Shown here in pieces: positions 43,859 through 53,378 of a stretch of 64,000 bases of DNA. The position numbers were made by a program, and so were the translations under genes. Each line of letters opens with the position of its first letter. The first letter of the stretch is position 1. The stretch spans positions 62,001 through 126,000 of the forward strand of contig NZ_VORW01000008.1 of the NCBI RefSeq assembly GCF_007997215.1, written 5' to 3'. The notes under the pieces are model-generated. The model ran no database searches. It saw only the letters and a list, made by a program, of their open reading frames with translations, and had not been told where the DNA came from. The stretch comes from Algoriphagus aquimarinus (GTDB taxonomy: Bacteria > Bacteroidota > Bacteroidia > Cytophagales > Cyclobacteriaceae).

Positions 43859-46715
43859 TTTTTTAAGAAATACAGCAAAAGAGATCCTCGAAAGCGGGGT
43901 AGATCTACAAAAGCTTACCGTGGTTTTACCCAATAGACGAGCTGGGCTGTTTTTTACTCAACACCTAGGGAGTTTGATCAGCGAACCGACTTGGATGCCC
44001 GAGGTAAAAACTATCGAAGAGATATTCTATGATTTGGCAGGAAACCGTCCTGCGGATGATTTGACCTTGATATTTGAATTGTATCGAGTCTATCAGGATC
44101 TCAATCCTGAAGCAGAAACATTTGATCGCTTTTATTTCTGGGGAGAAATGATTCTGAAAGATTTCAATGACGTGGATCAGTTTATGGCGAATGCGGATAA
44201 ACTCTACCATCATTTGTCTGAAATCAAGGAATTAGAATCGGACTTGAGTTTTCTGAATGAAAGTCAAGTAGCGCTAATTAGGCAATTCTGGTCGTCGTTT
44301 GTGCGCCAAGACAGAGATCATCAGGAAAAGTTCTTGAAGTTCTGGCAATTGCTAAGTCCGCTTTATACCAGTTTTCAGGCTTCACTTGCCGTATCTGGCT
44401 TGGCTTATTCTGGAATGCTGTATAGAAAAGTTGCAGAATCTCTGGATAGTATTCCTCGTCCTGAGAAAGTGCATCATTTCATTGGATTTAATGCCTTCAC
44501 AGGGACTGAGGAGGCTTTGATCAAACACTACATCACTGAATTTGGGGCAAAAATCTATTGGGATATCGATGCGTATTATATAGAAAATAAAGTCCAAGAG
44601 GCTGGTTTGTTTTTCCGTGACTATCAGAAAGACAAAATCTTTGGTCCAACTTTTCCGGAAAATATTCCTACTCAGATTGATGATCGAAAGGCAAGCATCA
44701 AGACCTATGCAACACCTTTGAAGACCAATCAGGCGAATTTGGTAGGTTCGATTTTGGAGAAAATCCCAGCTGGGGAAGCTTGGGAGGAGACCGTAGTGAT
44801 TTTGCCAGATGAGCAGATGCTCTTTCCTGTATTGCACACTTTGCCTGAGCAAGTGGATAAGGTGAACGTGACCATGGGATATCCTGTGAAAAATGCGCCT
44901 GTTTATTCCTTCTTGGAAGCTGTGCTGGAAATGCAGCGATACATCAAAGAAGAAGAGGGGAAGCTGTTGTTCTATCACACGGCTGTCAAAAATCTGTTGA
45001 GTTCAATCTATCTTAAAAGTGTCAATCCAGGCTTTGCAGAAGAGTTGATGGCAGAAATGCAGCTTTTGAACCAGATTCATGTTTCGGTAGAAAAGCTTCA
45101 TAAGGGTGGTGGGCTATATCAGTTGATCTTCCAGAAGTTGGAGAACGATTCTCTTTTTTCTTATCTGGCTAAGCTGATGGAAGCTTTGGCTGAGCGATTG
45201 AAAGATGAGCCTCTGCAGCGTTCTTATTTGTATCAATGCTTCAAGCAGCTGACAAGATTAAGGGAGATTTTTGTGGGTCAGGATATTCTTACCATCAATC
45301 GGGAGTTTTTTATACGGCTTTTTCGCCAAATTTTCCGGGAAGTTAAATTGCCTTTTGAGGGAGAACCACTTCAAGGTTTGCAAATCATGGGGGTTCTGGA
45401 ATCCCGAAATCTAGACTTCAAGCGAGTGATCATTTGCAATATGAATGAGGATAGTTTTCCGCCTTCCGCAGGTCTGAATTCCATGATTCCATTCAATATT
45501 CGCAAAGCCTTTGGTTTGCCGGTTCAGGAGCAGAATGACTCGATTTATGCCTATACCTTTTATAGACTTTTGCATAGTGCCGAGGAAGTTCATATGATTT
45601 ATACTACGGCTTCTGATCAGGGAAAAGCTGGAGAAAAGAGTCGATACATGCAGCAAATGGGAGTGGAGCTTGGAAGAGAGATCGAAGATGAAGTGGTTTT
45701 TATTCCAATTGATCAGAAATCTCCAGAAGCGATAACCATCCAAAAGGATGCGGAAGTTTTGGGTTTGCTGGATAAGTATCTGATCGATGAGAATGGACAA
45801 TCAAAGACTTCCTTTTCACCTTCAGCACTGAGTGTATTCTTGGATTGTAGACTGAAATTCTACCTTCAGTATCTGGCAAATATTCAGGAAAAGCAGGAGG
45901 TAAGTGAGGAAATAGATGCGGCGGTTTTTGGGAATCTTGCTCACTTGAGCATGGAGATTCTGTATCAGGATTTTGCGAAGCGAAAGAATAGAACTTTGCT
46001 GGAAAAGTCAGATTTCGAGGAACTGAATAAGAACTGGGTGTTTCCGGCTATTGAAAAAGCGATACGTCAGTTTTATCATTTGGAAGGAGAAGCCGATACA
46101 AAGCTTAATGGGCAAATGGCTATCGCGCGTGATGTGCTTCAAAAATACTTGCATCAGATTTTGAAAATCGATGAGGCTTCGGCTCCATTCAAGTTGATTT
46201 CTTTGGAAAAAGAGAGAAGATATACTGCTGGCTTGAAAATTGAAACTGCTTCCGGTGCTCAGACAGTGTCACTAAAAGGAATAATTGACCGGGTGGATGA
46301 GCATAATGGCTCGGTGAGGTTGATCGATTACAAATCAGGTCAGGACAATAAGACCTTTCCTGATGTGGAATCACTGTTTGATCGTGAGCATAAGTCTAGG
46401 AATAAAGCCGCGATGCAAACCATGTTTTATGGCTTGATCTATCAGGCGACAGTTCCTGAAAATACCATGCCGTTGAAGCCTGCAATATTTAACCTTCGGG
46501 AGATGTTTGGTGATGATTTTAATCCATACTTACAGCTCAAACTGCCAAGAAAAGAGGGCGTTGAGGTCAATGATTACAGGCAGTTTGAAGAGGAATATAA
46601 GATAGGTTTGAAGTCACTTTTGGAGGATATCTACAATCCTGAAATTCCTTTTGACCAAACGGATGATTTGAAGAAATGTGGGTATTGTCCTTACAAGGAG
46701 ATTTGTGGGAGGTAA
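43851..46715 (+). CDS. AddB-like exonuclease subunit
   Basis: A 954-residue partner of the AddA-like protein. The N-terminal region is a degenerate helicase domain (LTVVLPNRRAGLFFTQHL), without a Walker A motif. The C-terminal third is a PD-(D/E)xK nuclease: FLDCRLKFYLQYL, FGNLAHLSMEILY, DRVDEHNGSVRLIDYKSG, and KKCGYCPYKEICG. The first Cys of FLDC and the three in CGYCPYKEIC fit the 4Fe-4S clasp of AddB. It starts inside the end of addA, so the two are translationally coupled. Confidence 0.9.
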   Translation: MHSFLRNTAKEILESGVDLQKLTVVLPNRRAGLFFTQHLGSLISEPTWMPEVKTIEEIFYDLAGNRPADDLTLIFELYRVYQDLNPEAETFDRFYFWGEMILKDFNDVDQFMANADKLYHHLSEIKELESDLSFLNESQVALIRQFWSSFVRQDRDHQEKFLKFWQLLSPLYTSFQASLAVSGLAYSGMLYRKVAESLDSIPRPEKVHHFIGFNAFTGTEEALIKHYITEFGAKIYWDIDAYYIENKVQEAGLFFRDYQKDKIFGPTFPENIPTQIDDRKASIKTYATPLKTNQANLVGSILEKIPAGEAWEETVVILPDEQMLFPVLHTLPEQVDKVNVTMGYPVKNAPVYSFLEAVLEMQRYIKEEEGKLLFYHTAVKNLLSSIYLKSVNPGFAEELMAEMQLLNQIHVSVEKLHKGGGLYQLIFQKLENDSLFSYLAKLMEALAERLKDEPLQRSYLYQCFKQLTRLREIFVGQDILTINREFFIRLFRQIFREVKLPFEGEPLQGLQIMGVLESRNLDFKRVIICNMNEDSFPPSAGLNSMIPFNIRKAFGLPVQEQNDSIYAYTFYRLLHSAEEVHMIYTTASDQGKAGEKSRYMQQMGVELGREIEDEVVFIPIDQKSPEAITIQKDAEVLGLLDKYLIDENGQSKTSFSPSALSVFLDCRLKFYLQYLANIQEKQEVSEEIDAAVFGNLAHLSMEILYQDFAKRKNRTLLEKSDFEELNKNWVFPAIEKAIRQFYHLEGEADTKLNGQMAIARDVLQKYLHQILKIDEASAPFKLISLEKERRYTAGLKIETASGAQTVSLKGIIDRVDEHNGSVRLIDYKSGQDNKTFPDVESLFDREHKSRNKAAMQTMFYGLIYQATVPENTMPLKPAIFNLREMFGDDFNPYLQLKLPRKEGVEVNDYRQFEEEYKIGLKSLLEDIYNPEIPFDQTDDLKKCGYCPYKEICGR

Positions 46716-46788
46716 TAGTTTTCGCAATAAACTACGCTTAAGTTCTTCTCGAATTAGAAGTCAATAAATTGGCGTGGGAGAAAGAGAG

Positions 46789-47412
46789 TTAAAAAATTAG
46801 GCCTGCACGGAATACAAAGCTTCGAAACAGAAAGTTGTTTTCAGTCAGAGAGTTATATCCAGGAGGAAGTTTGTCATTCGCAATGACTTGAGAGCCGGGC
46901 TGTATTCGCGTTCCCCAGTAGTGTGAGATTTGTTGTCTTTTGTAGGCGAAACTGAATGAAAGAGCAGTTTTATCTTTTTTCGAAGGAAAGCTAATCCCTG
47001 CCGAGGGGCTAATTAAAGACCCGCCTTCGTACCAGCTTTTACTCCATTCATCGCTTACTTTTTTCTCTAGAATTGTAGATCCGCCTCCGATATCTAATCC
47101 TCCAAAAATCTTTGGTTTTCCATCTTTTCCAAGAAATCCTCTCCATCCCAAAGTGATGGGGATGACGGAGATTTCATCGTATTGATCAATACCTAAAGAA
47201 AATCCCACGACATTGTTTTTGGTAATATGAGCTCCATGAAAAGTCATAAAACTGACATCAATTCGCCTTTGACGATTTCCGTCCCATTTCTCTTCGCTAT
47301 TTCCCACCAAAAATCCGATTTCGGTCTGTCCAAAATATAGTTTTTCCTGAGCCACACATGTGACAGAGAAAAGTAGAAATCCAAGAATTAAGAGTTTGGC
47401 TTTTCGAAACAT
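46789..47412 (-). CDS. Outer-membrane beta-barrel-like protein
   Basis: A 207-residue protein with a signal peptide (MFRKAKLLILGFLLFSVTCVAQ) and alternating hydrophobic strands: YFGQTEIGFLVGNSEEKWDG, VVGFSLGIDQYDEIS, GGLDIGGGSTIL, LSFSFAYKRQQ, ending in FVFRAGLIF with the C-terminal Phe usual for barrel assembly. Strand count suggests an eight-stranded barrel. It is 7 bases after the LVIVD lipoprotein in the same operon. No function is indicated. Confidence 0.8.
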   Translation of the reverse strand: MFRKAKLLILGFLLFSVTCVAQEKLYFGQTEIGFLVGNSEEKWDGNRQRRIDVSFMTFHGAHITKNNVVGFSLGIDQYDEISVIPITLGWRGFLGKDGKPKIFGGLDIGGGSTILEKKVSDEWSKSWYEGGSLISPSAGISFPSKKDKTALSFSFAYKRQQISHYWGTRIQPGSQVIANDKLPPGYNSLTENNFLFRSFVFRAGLIF

Positions 47413-47419
47413 CTACCTA

Positions 47420-48676
47420 TCAATAAAATTTGGTAGGATTGGTTACCTGGATACAGCTGAGTTTTTTCAGTTTGGCAGGGTTGCTATAATCAAATTGGCA
47501 AACGCCGTCCGGGCCAATAACGATGAGTGATTTTGGACCGGGAATTAAATCAACAGACTTTTCACTGGTCAAAAATTCGAGTTGGTTTTGATCAATATTC
47601 ATCACATCAGAGACGTTGAAACTTTTGAGTCCATGAATACCTTCGGTGATATAAAGGAAGTCTCCAGCGAGACCCAACCCGTGAGGATTGAGCATGGGAT
47701 ATGATTTTTTGAGCGTTGGATGATATAAATCTTTGATATCGATGACCTGAAGCTGATTAGCTCCATTCCAGCAAGAAGTACCATTCCTTAGGGTCACAAA
47801 GGCATAGTCAGAATTTACCACCACAGGGTCGCAAGCTTGGACATGTTCATACACAGCCATACGGGTAGGAGAACTCGGTGTACTTGCATCGTAAATATGC
47901 ATTCCAACATTGGATCCTATAAAAAGCTTGTCCTCAAAAGGGAAAATGGTTTCTATTCCCCAGCCTAGGTCAATGGGTTTGACGAAGGTAGGATCAGACG
48001 GATTCTCGACATCAAAAACTCGCATGGTAGACTCGTCCACAGCATACAAGTGAAGGTTTGCAAGTGTAAATCTGGCCATAGAACCACCTGTCCCGTAACT
48101 TTTGGCGGCAGCTGAATAATTTGAAGAAAAGCTCATGCTTGAATTCATAAGCCATCCACCCCCATCCTCAATTCCCCAATTAGGACTTTCGGTGGTGATT
48201 ACGGTATCCCGGAATGTAATAATCTCTCCAGTGGCGTGGGTGTACATATGTGTAAAGACATCTTCCACTCGTTTGACTAGCTTAATGTCGTTGATATTGC
48301 TGAGGTCAAATGCCAGTAGGTCGACATAATTATCTGCGTAAAGTATTTTGCCATTTACCGCCATATCCACGTTTCCGGCTATGGGAATGAAACTTAAGTT
48401 GATGGGTTTGGCAGGATTGGAATTGTTTAGGATATGTATCCCTTTGGTGGGTTCGTTGATGAAAAGATAATCTTCATAAATGTAGATTTTACCAGGATTG
48501 TCCAAGGGTTGGGCAGGCTCAGTGGTAATGATTCTAGCCCTGACGTCACTCATTTCCAGATAAATAGGCATCATGGTGTGATAGGTGTAGGAACTATTGA
48601 CCTCATCAACACAAGAAGAAAATATCAACACCGACAGCAAGAAAAGTAGGGAGGAAGCCGAGTAGAGGGGTTTCAT
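47420..48676 (-). CDS. LVIVD-repeat lipoprotein
   Basis: A 418-residue lipoprotein (signal MKPLYSASSLLFLLSVLIFSSC). The mature protein has repeated beta-propeller-like units of about 45 residues: YLFINEPTKGIHILNNSNPAKPINLSFI-like, LHLYAVDESTMRVFDVENPSDPTFVK-like and KLFIGSNVGMHIYDASTPSSPTRMAVY-like, each with the D-x-[ST]-[ND]-P-x-x-P turn of LVIVD repeats. These are surface propellers of unknown ligand. It lies upstream of the beta-barrel gene. Confidence 0.85.
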   Translation of the reverse strand: MKPLYSASSLLFLLSVLIFSSCVDEVNSSYTYHTMMPIYLEMSDVRARIITTEPAQPLDNPGKIYIYEDYLFINEPTKGIHILNNSNPAKPINLSFIPIAGNVDMAVNGKILYADNYVDLLAFDLSNINDIKLVKRVEDVFTHMYTHATGEIITFRDTVITTESPNWGIEDGGGWLMNSSMSFSSNYSAAAKSYGTGGSMARFTLANLHLYAVDESTMRVFDVENPSDPTFVKPIDLGWGIETIFPFEDKLFIGSNVGMHIYDASTPSSPTRMAVYEHVQACDPVVVNSDYAFVTLRNGTSCWNGANQLQVIDIKDLYHPTLKKSYPMLNPHGLGLAGDFLYITEGIHGLKSFNVSDVMNIDQNQLEFLTSEKSVDLIPGPKSLIVIGPDGVCQFDYSNPAKLKKLSCIQVTNPTKFY

Positions 48677-48865
48677 ATATTTCGAGTTTAAAGATATAAA
48701 TGTATATATTCTTCAGACGAAGCCGAACTATGATACGCTACAGATTAAGTTATAAAAATTTAATTTGGAAATAGGTTTATGTTAAAAACACCTTCTGACT
48801 AGTCTAGGATACATAGAATTAAATTAAATAGGCATGGCAAGGTCCAAGCCAAGAGAATTTAAAAG

Positions 48866-50519
48866 CTATGCGAGCTATGCTGCTATGTGGTTAATTGTTT
48901 CTACCACATAGCAGCATAGGAAAAACATAGAAACGCCCTCAGTTCAACGCAGATCAATTCTCATTTTAAAACTTTATGCTCTTTGTTTCTTTATGGTGAA
49001 AAATGTGCTTACCACAAAAGGCATAAAGAGAACAAAGTAAATGTCATCTTACCATATCAATGCTATGAAAATCTATGATTCTATGTGGCGAAAAAAAACG
49101 CATAGAACAACATAGAAATGTGCTCAGTTCAACGCAGATCAATTCTCATTTTGAGCTTTATGCTCTTTGTTTCTTTATGGTGAAAAATGTGCTTACCACA
49201 AAAGGGACAAAGAGAACAAAGAAAATGAAGTTCCTATTGAAAGGTCATCTTACCATTTCCATGCTATGAAAATCTATGATTCTATGTGGTGAAAAATAAT
49301 GACCATATAGCAGCATAGAAAAACATAGAAATGTCCTCAGTTCAACGCAGATCAATTCTCATTTTGAGCTTTATGCTCTTTGTTTCTTTATGGTGAAAAA
49401 TGTGCTTACCACAAAAGGGACAAAGAGAACAAAGAAAATGAAGTTCCTATTGAAAGGTCATCTTACCATTTCCATGCTATGAAAATCTATGATTCTATGT
49501 GGTGAAAAATAATGACCATATAGCAGCATAGAAAAACATAGAAATGTCCTCAGTTCAACGCAGATCAATTCTCATTTTGAGCTTTATGCTCTTTGTTTCT
49601 TTATGGTGAAAAATGTGCTTACCACAAAAGGGACAAAGAGAACAAAGAAAATGAAGTTCCTATTGAAAGGTCATCTTACCATTTCCATGCTATGAAAATC
49701 TATGATTCTATGTGGTGAAAAATAATGACCACATAGAATCATAGGAAAACATAGAAATGTCCTCAGTTCAACGCAAATCAATTCTCCTTTCAAAACTTTA
49801 TGCTCTTTGTTTCTTTATGGTGAAAAATGTGCTTACCACAAAAGTCACAAAGAGAACACAAGAAATGAAGTTCCTATTGAAGCGTCATCTTACCATATCA
49901 ATGCTATAAAAATCTATGATTCTATGTGGCGAAAAAAAACGCATAGAAAAACATAGAAATGCCCTCAGCTCAACGCAGATTAATTCTCATTTCAAAACTT
50001 TATGCTCTTTGTTTCTTTATGGTGAAAAATGTGCTTACCACAAAAGGGACAAAGAGAACAAAGGAAATGACGTTCCTATTGAAGCGTCATCTTACCATTT
50101 CAATGCTATGAGAATCTATGATTCTATGTGGCGAAAAAAAACGCATAGAAAAACATAGAAATGCCCTCAGCTCAACGCAGATCAATTCTCCTTTCAAAAC
50201 TTTATGCTCTTAGTTTCTTTATGGTAAAAAAGATATTTACCACAACAGGCATAAAGAAAACAAAGGAAATGAAGTTCCTATTGAAGCGTCATCTTACCAT
50301 ATCAATGCTATGAAAATCTATGATTCTATGTGGTGAAAAATAATGACCACATAGAATCATAGGAAAACATAGAAATGTCCTCAGTTCAACGCAAATCAAT
50401 TCTCCTTTCAAAACTTTATGCTCTTTGTTTCTTTATGGTAAAAAATGTGTTTACCACAAAAGGCATAAAGAAAACAAAGGAAATGAAGTTCCTATTGAAG
50501 CGTCATCTTACCATTTCAA
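48866..50519. repeat. Tandem array of eight units of about 201-214 bp
   Basis: The anchor ATGCTATGAAAATCTATG-like occurs at 49060, 49261, 49474, 49687, 49901, 50103, 50305 and 50519, giving unit lengths 201, 213, 213, 214, 202, 202 and 214. A diverged first unit lies at about 48866-49059. The units at 49261 and 49474 look identical by eye. Each unit has a hairpin near its start and a second imperfect inverted repeat (CTTTGTTTCTTTATGGTG against CAC...CATAAAGAGAACAAAG). The 48677-50583 gap has no credible gene; short open frames in it are translations of the repeat. Confidence 0.92.
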
Positions 50520-50539
50520 TGCTATGAAAATTCTACACC

Positions 50540-50563
50540 GTGGTCTGTGTCCACACAGACCAC
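50540..50563. repeat. 24-bp palindrome
   Basis: GTGGTCTGTGT (50540-50550) and ACACAGACCAC (50553-50563), perfect 11-bp arms around CC, 21 bases beyond the grpB-like stop. No T tract follows on either strand. Confidence 0.7.
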
Positions 50564-50583
50564 TTATAAGAAACCTAAACCAA

Positions 50584-51162
50584 TTATTCTTGGTTTTTAA
50601 TCAATTCCAAAGTCTCTTTTATAAAATCATTTTTTCCTAAAACATAGGCACCGCGGTCATTTCTGAACTTTGATGCTAACTCAAGTTTTAGCTCTTCATA
50701 TGCTTTTGCTCTGTCTTCATTTTCATTCAAGTAGTCTCTGAACAGGAGTTGCTCCCACATGACATTGTCTTTTGGACACATGTGAATGTGATAAATCTGC
50801 TCCTTCTTCCCATCGAATCTATAGCCCTTTCCAAAGGACATGTAAGCAGGAATATGATCTCTTTTTGGCACCTTGAAGTAAGAGTAACCAAGTGTTTCAA
50901 ATTTTGCAATCAGGTCTTCATCAAAAAGTAATTCTGTAGGAATCTCTATAAGCATATCTATGTAAGGCTTCGACTTGATATTTGGGATGGATGAACTCCC
51001 AAAGTGCTCAACTCTAAGTATTGCATCAGAACCTACCGATGATAGAATAGCTTCTTTTTCCTTTTCAAAAACTGATTTCCAGTTGGGATTATGATCTACC
51101 ATCTCAATTGGGAAAAGGCTATTCCAGTCTTCTTTTGTTAACTCGTAAAGTGTTTTGGCCAT
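50584..51162 (-). CDS. GrpB-family nucleotidyltransferase-fold protein
   Basis: A 192-residue protein of the GrpB/UPF0157 family: RVEHFGSSSIPNIKSKPYIDMLIEIP carries the G-S-[ST] and D of the minimal nucleotidyltransferase fold, followed by YHIHMCPKDNVMWEQLLFRDYL, the usual second block, and a helical C-terminus. Some relatives act on tRNA-like or coenzyme substrates; none is proven for this group. It sits next to the tandem array with a palindrome between, and downstream of the sulfatase gene. Confidence 0.9.
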   Translation of the reverse strand: MAKTLYELTKEDWNSLFPIEMVDHNPNWKSVFEKEKEAILSSVGSDAILRVEHFGSSSIPNIKSKPYIDMLIEIPTELLFDEDLIAKFETLGYSYFKVPKRDHIPAYMSFGKGYRFDGKKEQIYHIHMCPKDNVMWEQLLFRDYLNENEDRAKAYEELKLELASKFRNDRGAYVLGKNDFIKETLELIKNQE

Positions 51163-51195
51163 TGCTTACTAGGGATTATTTATTTGAGTTTTTAC

Positions 51196-52974
51196 TTAGT
51201 TCATTTTCTCTAAAACAAGCAGCCGAACCTCTATAAATTCCGAGCCTTTTATTTCTGAAGCCTTCATGGTTATAGGATGATGTCCTTTGTCCAATTGAAT
51301 GATACCTATTTCCAATGGTTTGTAATCTTTCTCATAGGATTCATCACGCGGTGAACGATCAAATTCGATAGCCAAGAAATCAGAGTCATGCGCTTCATTG
51401 ATTCCAGTGCTAATTTCATTTTCCCCTTGTTTCAATACTAAGGTAGAACCTACAGCCGAAGCTTTGCTAGTGTAATAGACAGTCGCCTTGTACTTGCCCG
51501 AGGTCAGAATATCCGTATCCCAAGTGACGCTATCCTGAGTGGATGTCCAGTTGGTGAAAAAAGAGGAGTTTGGATGTATGCTGGATCGCTCAATGCCTCC
51601 ATGTGGAATACCATCTCTAGCTGGAAGTAAAGTGAATTTACTTCCTTCATAGCCTACCGGGAATATTTCTTCACGGTCACGGTCGAGTTCTGATAGCACA
51701 TTATTGATCCATTCATTTTTTGCTTTGGTCAATTCAGAAAGAATAGCTTCCGAAGGTTGTGCAATAGGCTGACGCTGTCCTGGATCTGAGTTTAGGTCAA
51801 ATAGCTGGTTGTCGCTGTCAAGGATGTATTGTTGATTTCGGACGCTGACCTTTCCATTCCAATGACTATAAACATATCGATCATTCCAAGTTGGGTTTGA
51901 CTCAGTTAATAGAGGCTTCAGGCTAATACCGTCAACTGGTTTGTCAAATGCTGTGGTAATACCCGCCAAATCCATCAGGGAAGGTAAAATATCAATTGCA
52001 CTGGCAATCTGGGAGATGATTTGAGGTTTCAATTGGTCCTTCCAATACATGATAAAAGGAGAACGAACGCCGCCTTCATCTGTGCTTCCTTTGATACCTT
52101 TCAGCCCGTCATTCCATCTCCATCCATTCGGACCATTGTCTGACATGTAGATTACTATCGTGTTTTCCAGGAGTTTTAGACTGTCCAATTTGTCCACCAC
52201 TCTTCCGACATTCCAGTCTATATTTTCACACAAAGCATAGGCAGCTCGCGTCTTGTCTATCTTTTCCTTACTGCCGTTTCGATGTGTGGAATCGATGGAA
52301 GCATCCTTGTATTTGTCCCACCAGATATCGGGTACCTGCATTGGACTATGTGGGGTATTGTAAGCCAGATAAACGAAGAAGGGTTTATCCGTGTTTTTTT
52401 CTATATAGTCCAGCGCATTATTGGTTAAATCGTCAATAATAAATCCATCACCTTTTACCACTTCTCCATTTCTCTCCAGCATTGGACTGAAATAATTGCC
52501 CCAATGTCCTGATGCGAAGCCATAGAATTCATCAAATCCTCTGTTGTTGGGATGATAAGGAGGCTGGGAGCCATTGTGCCACTTTCCAAAGGCAGCAGTA
52601 TTGTATCCATTTGATTGGAAGATTTCGGCAATTGTTTTTTCATCAAGATCCAGTCGTTCGCCACCTCGTGAGGTAGAATATACTCCGCCACGCGGATGAT
52701 ACCTGCCTGTCAAAATCTCCGCTCGGGTAGGAGAGCAAACTGGATCCACATAAAACCTGCTGAATTGAACGCCTTTCATTGCCAATTGATCAATGTTGGG
52801 AGTATTCACTTGGGAATTCCCATTGATTCCTAGATCTCCCCATCCTTGGTCATCAGTCAGGATGAGGACAATGTTTGGCTTGCTTATTTCTTTCGATTCT
52901 GGATTACAGGATTGAAGAAATAGTATTCCTATTCCTACGATCAGATAAAAAATGCTTTTCGGGTTTTGCGTCAT
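51196..52974 (-). CDS. Sulfatase (arylsulfatase family) lipoprotein
   Basis: A 592-residue type I sulfatase with a lipoprotein signal (lipobox LQSC, Cys23). NIVLILTDDQGWGDLG supplies metal-binding Asp41-Asp42. CSPTRAEILTGRYHPR holds Cys80 in the C-x-P-x-R motif that is oxidised to formylglycine, and AAFGKWH holds the conserved Lys-His. After the sulfatase domain a C-terminal beta domain (about 460-592) looks like a carbohydrate-binding addition. It hydrolyses sulfate esters, probably on algal or host glycans. No anaerobic maturase is in this window. Confidence 0.94.
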   Translation of the reverse strand: MTQNPKSIFYLIVGIGILFLQSCNPESKEISKPNIVLILTDDQGWGDLGINGNSQVNTPNIDQLAMKGVQFSRFYVDPVCSPTRAEILTGRYHPRGGVYSTSRGGERLDLDEKTIAEIFQSNGYNTAAFGKWHNGSQPPYHPNNRGFDEFYGFASGHWGNYFSPMLERNGEVVKGDGFIIDDLTNNALDYIEKNTDKPFFVYLAYNTPHSPMQVPDIWWDKYKDASIDSTHRNGSKEKIDKTRAAYALCENIDWNVGRVVDKLDSLKLLENTIVIYMSDNGPNGWRWNDGLKGIKGSTDEGGVRSPFIMYWKDQLKPQIISQIASAIDILPSLMDLAGITTAFDKPVDGISLKPLLTESNPTWNDRYVYSHWNGKVSVRNQQYILDSDNQLFDLNSDPGQRQPIAQPSEAILSELTKAKNEWINNVLSELDRDREEIFPVGYEGSKFTLLPARDGIPHGGIERSSIHPNSSFFTNWTSTQDSVTWDTDILTSGKYKATVYYTSKASAVGSTLVLKQGENEISTGINEAHDSDFLAIEFDRSPRDESYEKDYKPLEIGIIQLDKGHHPITMKASEIKGSEFIEVRLLVLEKMN

Positions 52975-53198
52975 GGTTACAGCGATGGCTAAAAGGTCGG
53001 TGGTAAGTTACTTATTGACAATTTATTAAAAATCAAGTTACCACCGTGTTTCTGCTGTCGAAGTAGTGGGACTTGAATGAAGTGGAGTTATTAGTATTAG
53101 AGATAGTTGTCTTTTGCTCTTAGGCAGTACCAAACCAATTCGCTTTTTACTATTAAAAAATAGAGCTTACTGAGTACAACATTAGTACACTTCGCCCA

Positions 53199-53222
53199 CT
53201 ATCGGACAAAAACGTCCGATAG
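53199..53222. promoter_or_regulatory. Palindromic operator-like site upstream of the permease gene
   Basis: CTATCGGAC (53199-53207) and GTCCGATAG (53214-53222) are perfect 9-bp arms around AAAAAC, 157 bases before the ATG at 53379. It is the only strong symmetric site in the 52975-53378 gap. It could be an operator; a weak terminator is possible because GGTTTTCT follows. Confidence 0.45.
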
Positions 53223-53378
53223 GGTTTTCTAAAATAGGTTCCAACGTGGTTAATTAAGTCTTTTAAGGGCTTTTTGAATGGCATGGAAGTGGAAAGCATT
53301 GCCAGATATCATAAAGCACAAGAAGCTCAGTTCAACAGAAAACCTTATAACTTTTCAAGCTTTTAACATTTCTACCTT

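Noticed and set aside
44382..44978. Minus-strand open frame of 198 codons opposite addB
   Set aside because: Shadow of the AddB-like coding sequence; composition is rich in Cys, His and Phe as usual for antisense frames.
48866..50519. Possible CRISPR array
   Set aside because: Units are over 200 bp and nearly identical along their whole length; there are no short repeats with variable spacers and no cas genes.
49075..50640. Short plus-strand open frames in the tandem array
   Set aside because: They are the same repeat text translated in each unit, with no start context, no conserved ends and no family resemblance.
53278..53304. Sigma-54 promoter before the FtsX-type permease
   Set aside because: TGGCATGG and TTGCC are present but the GG to GC spacing is not the required ten bases in any register.
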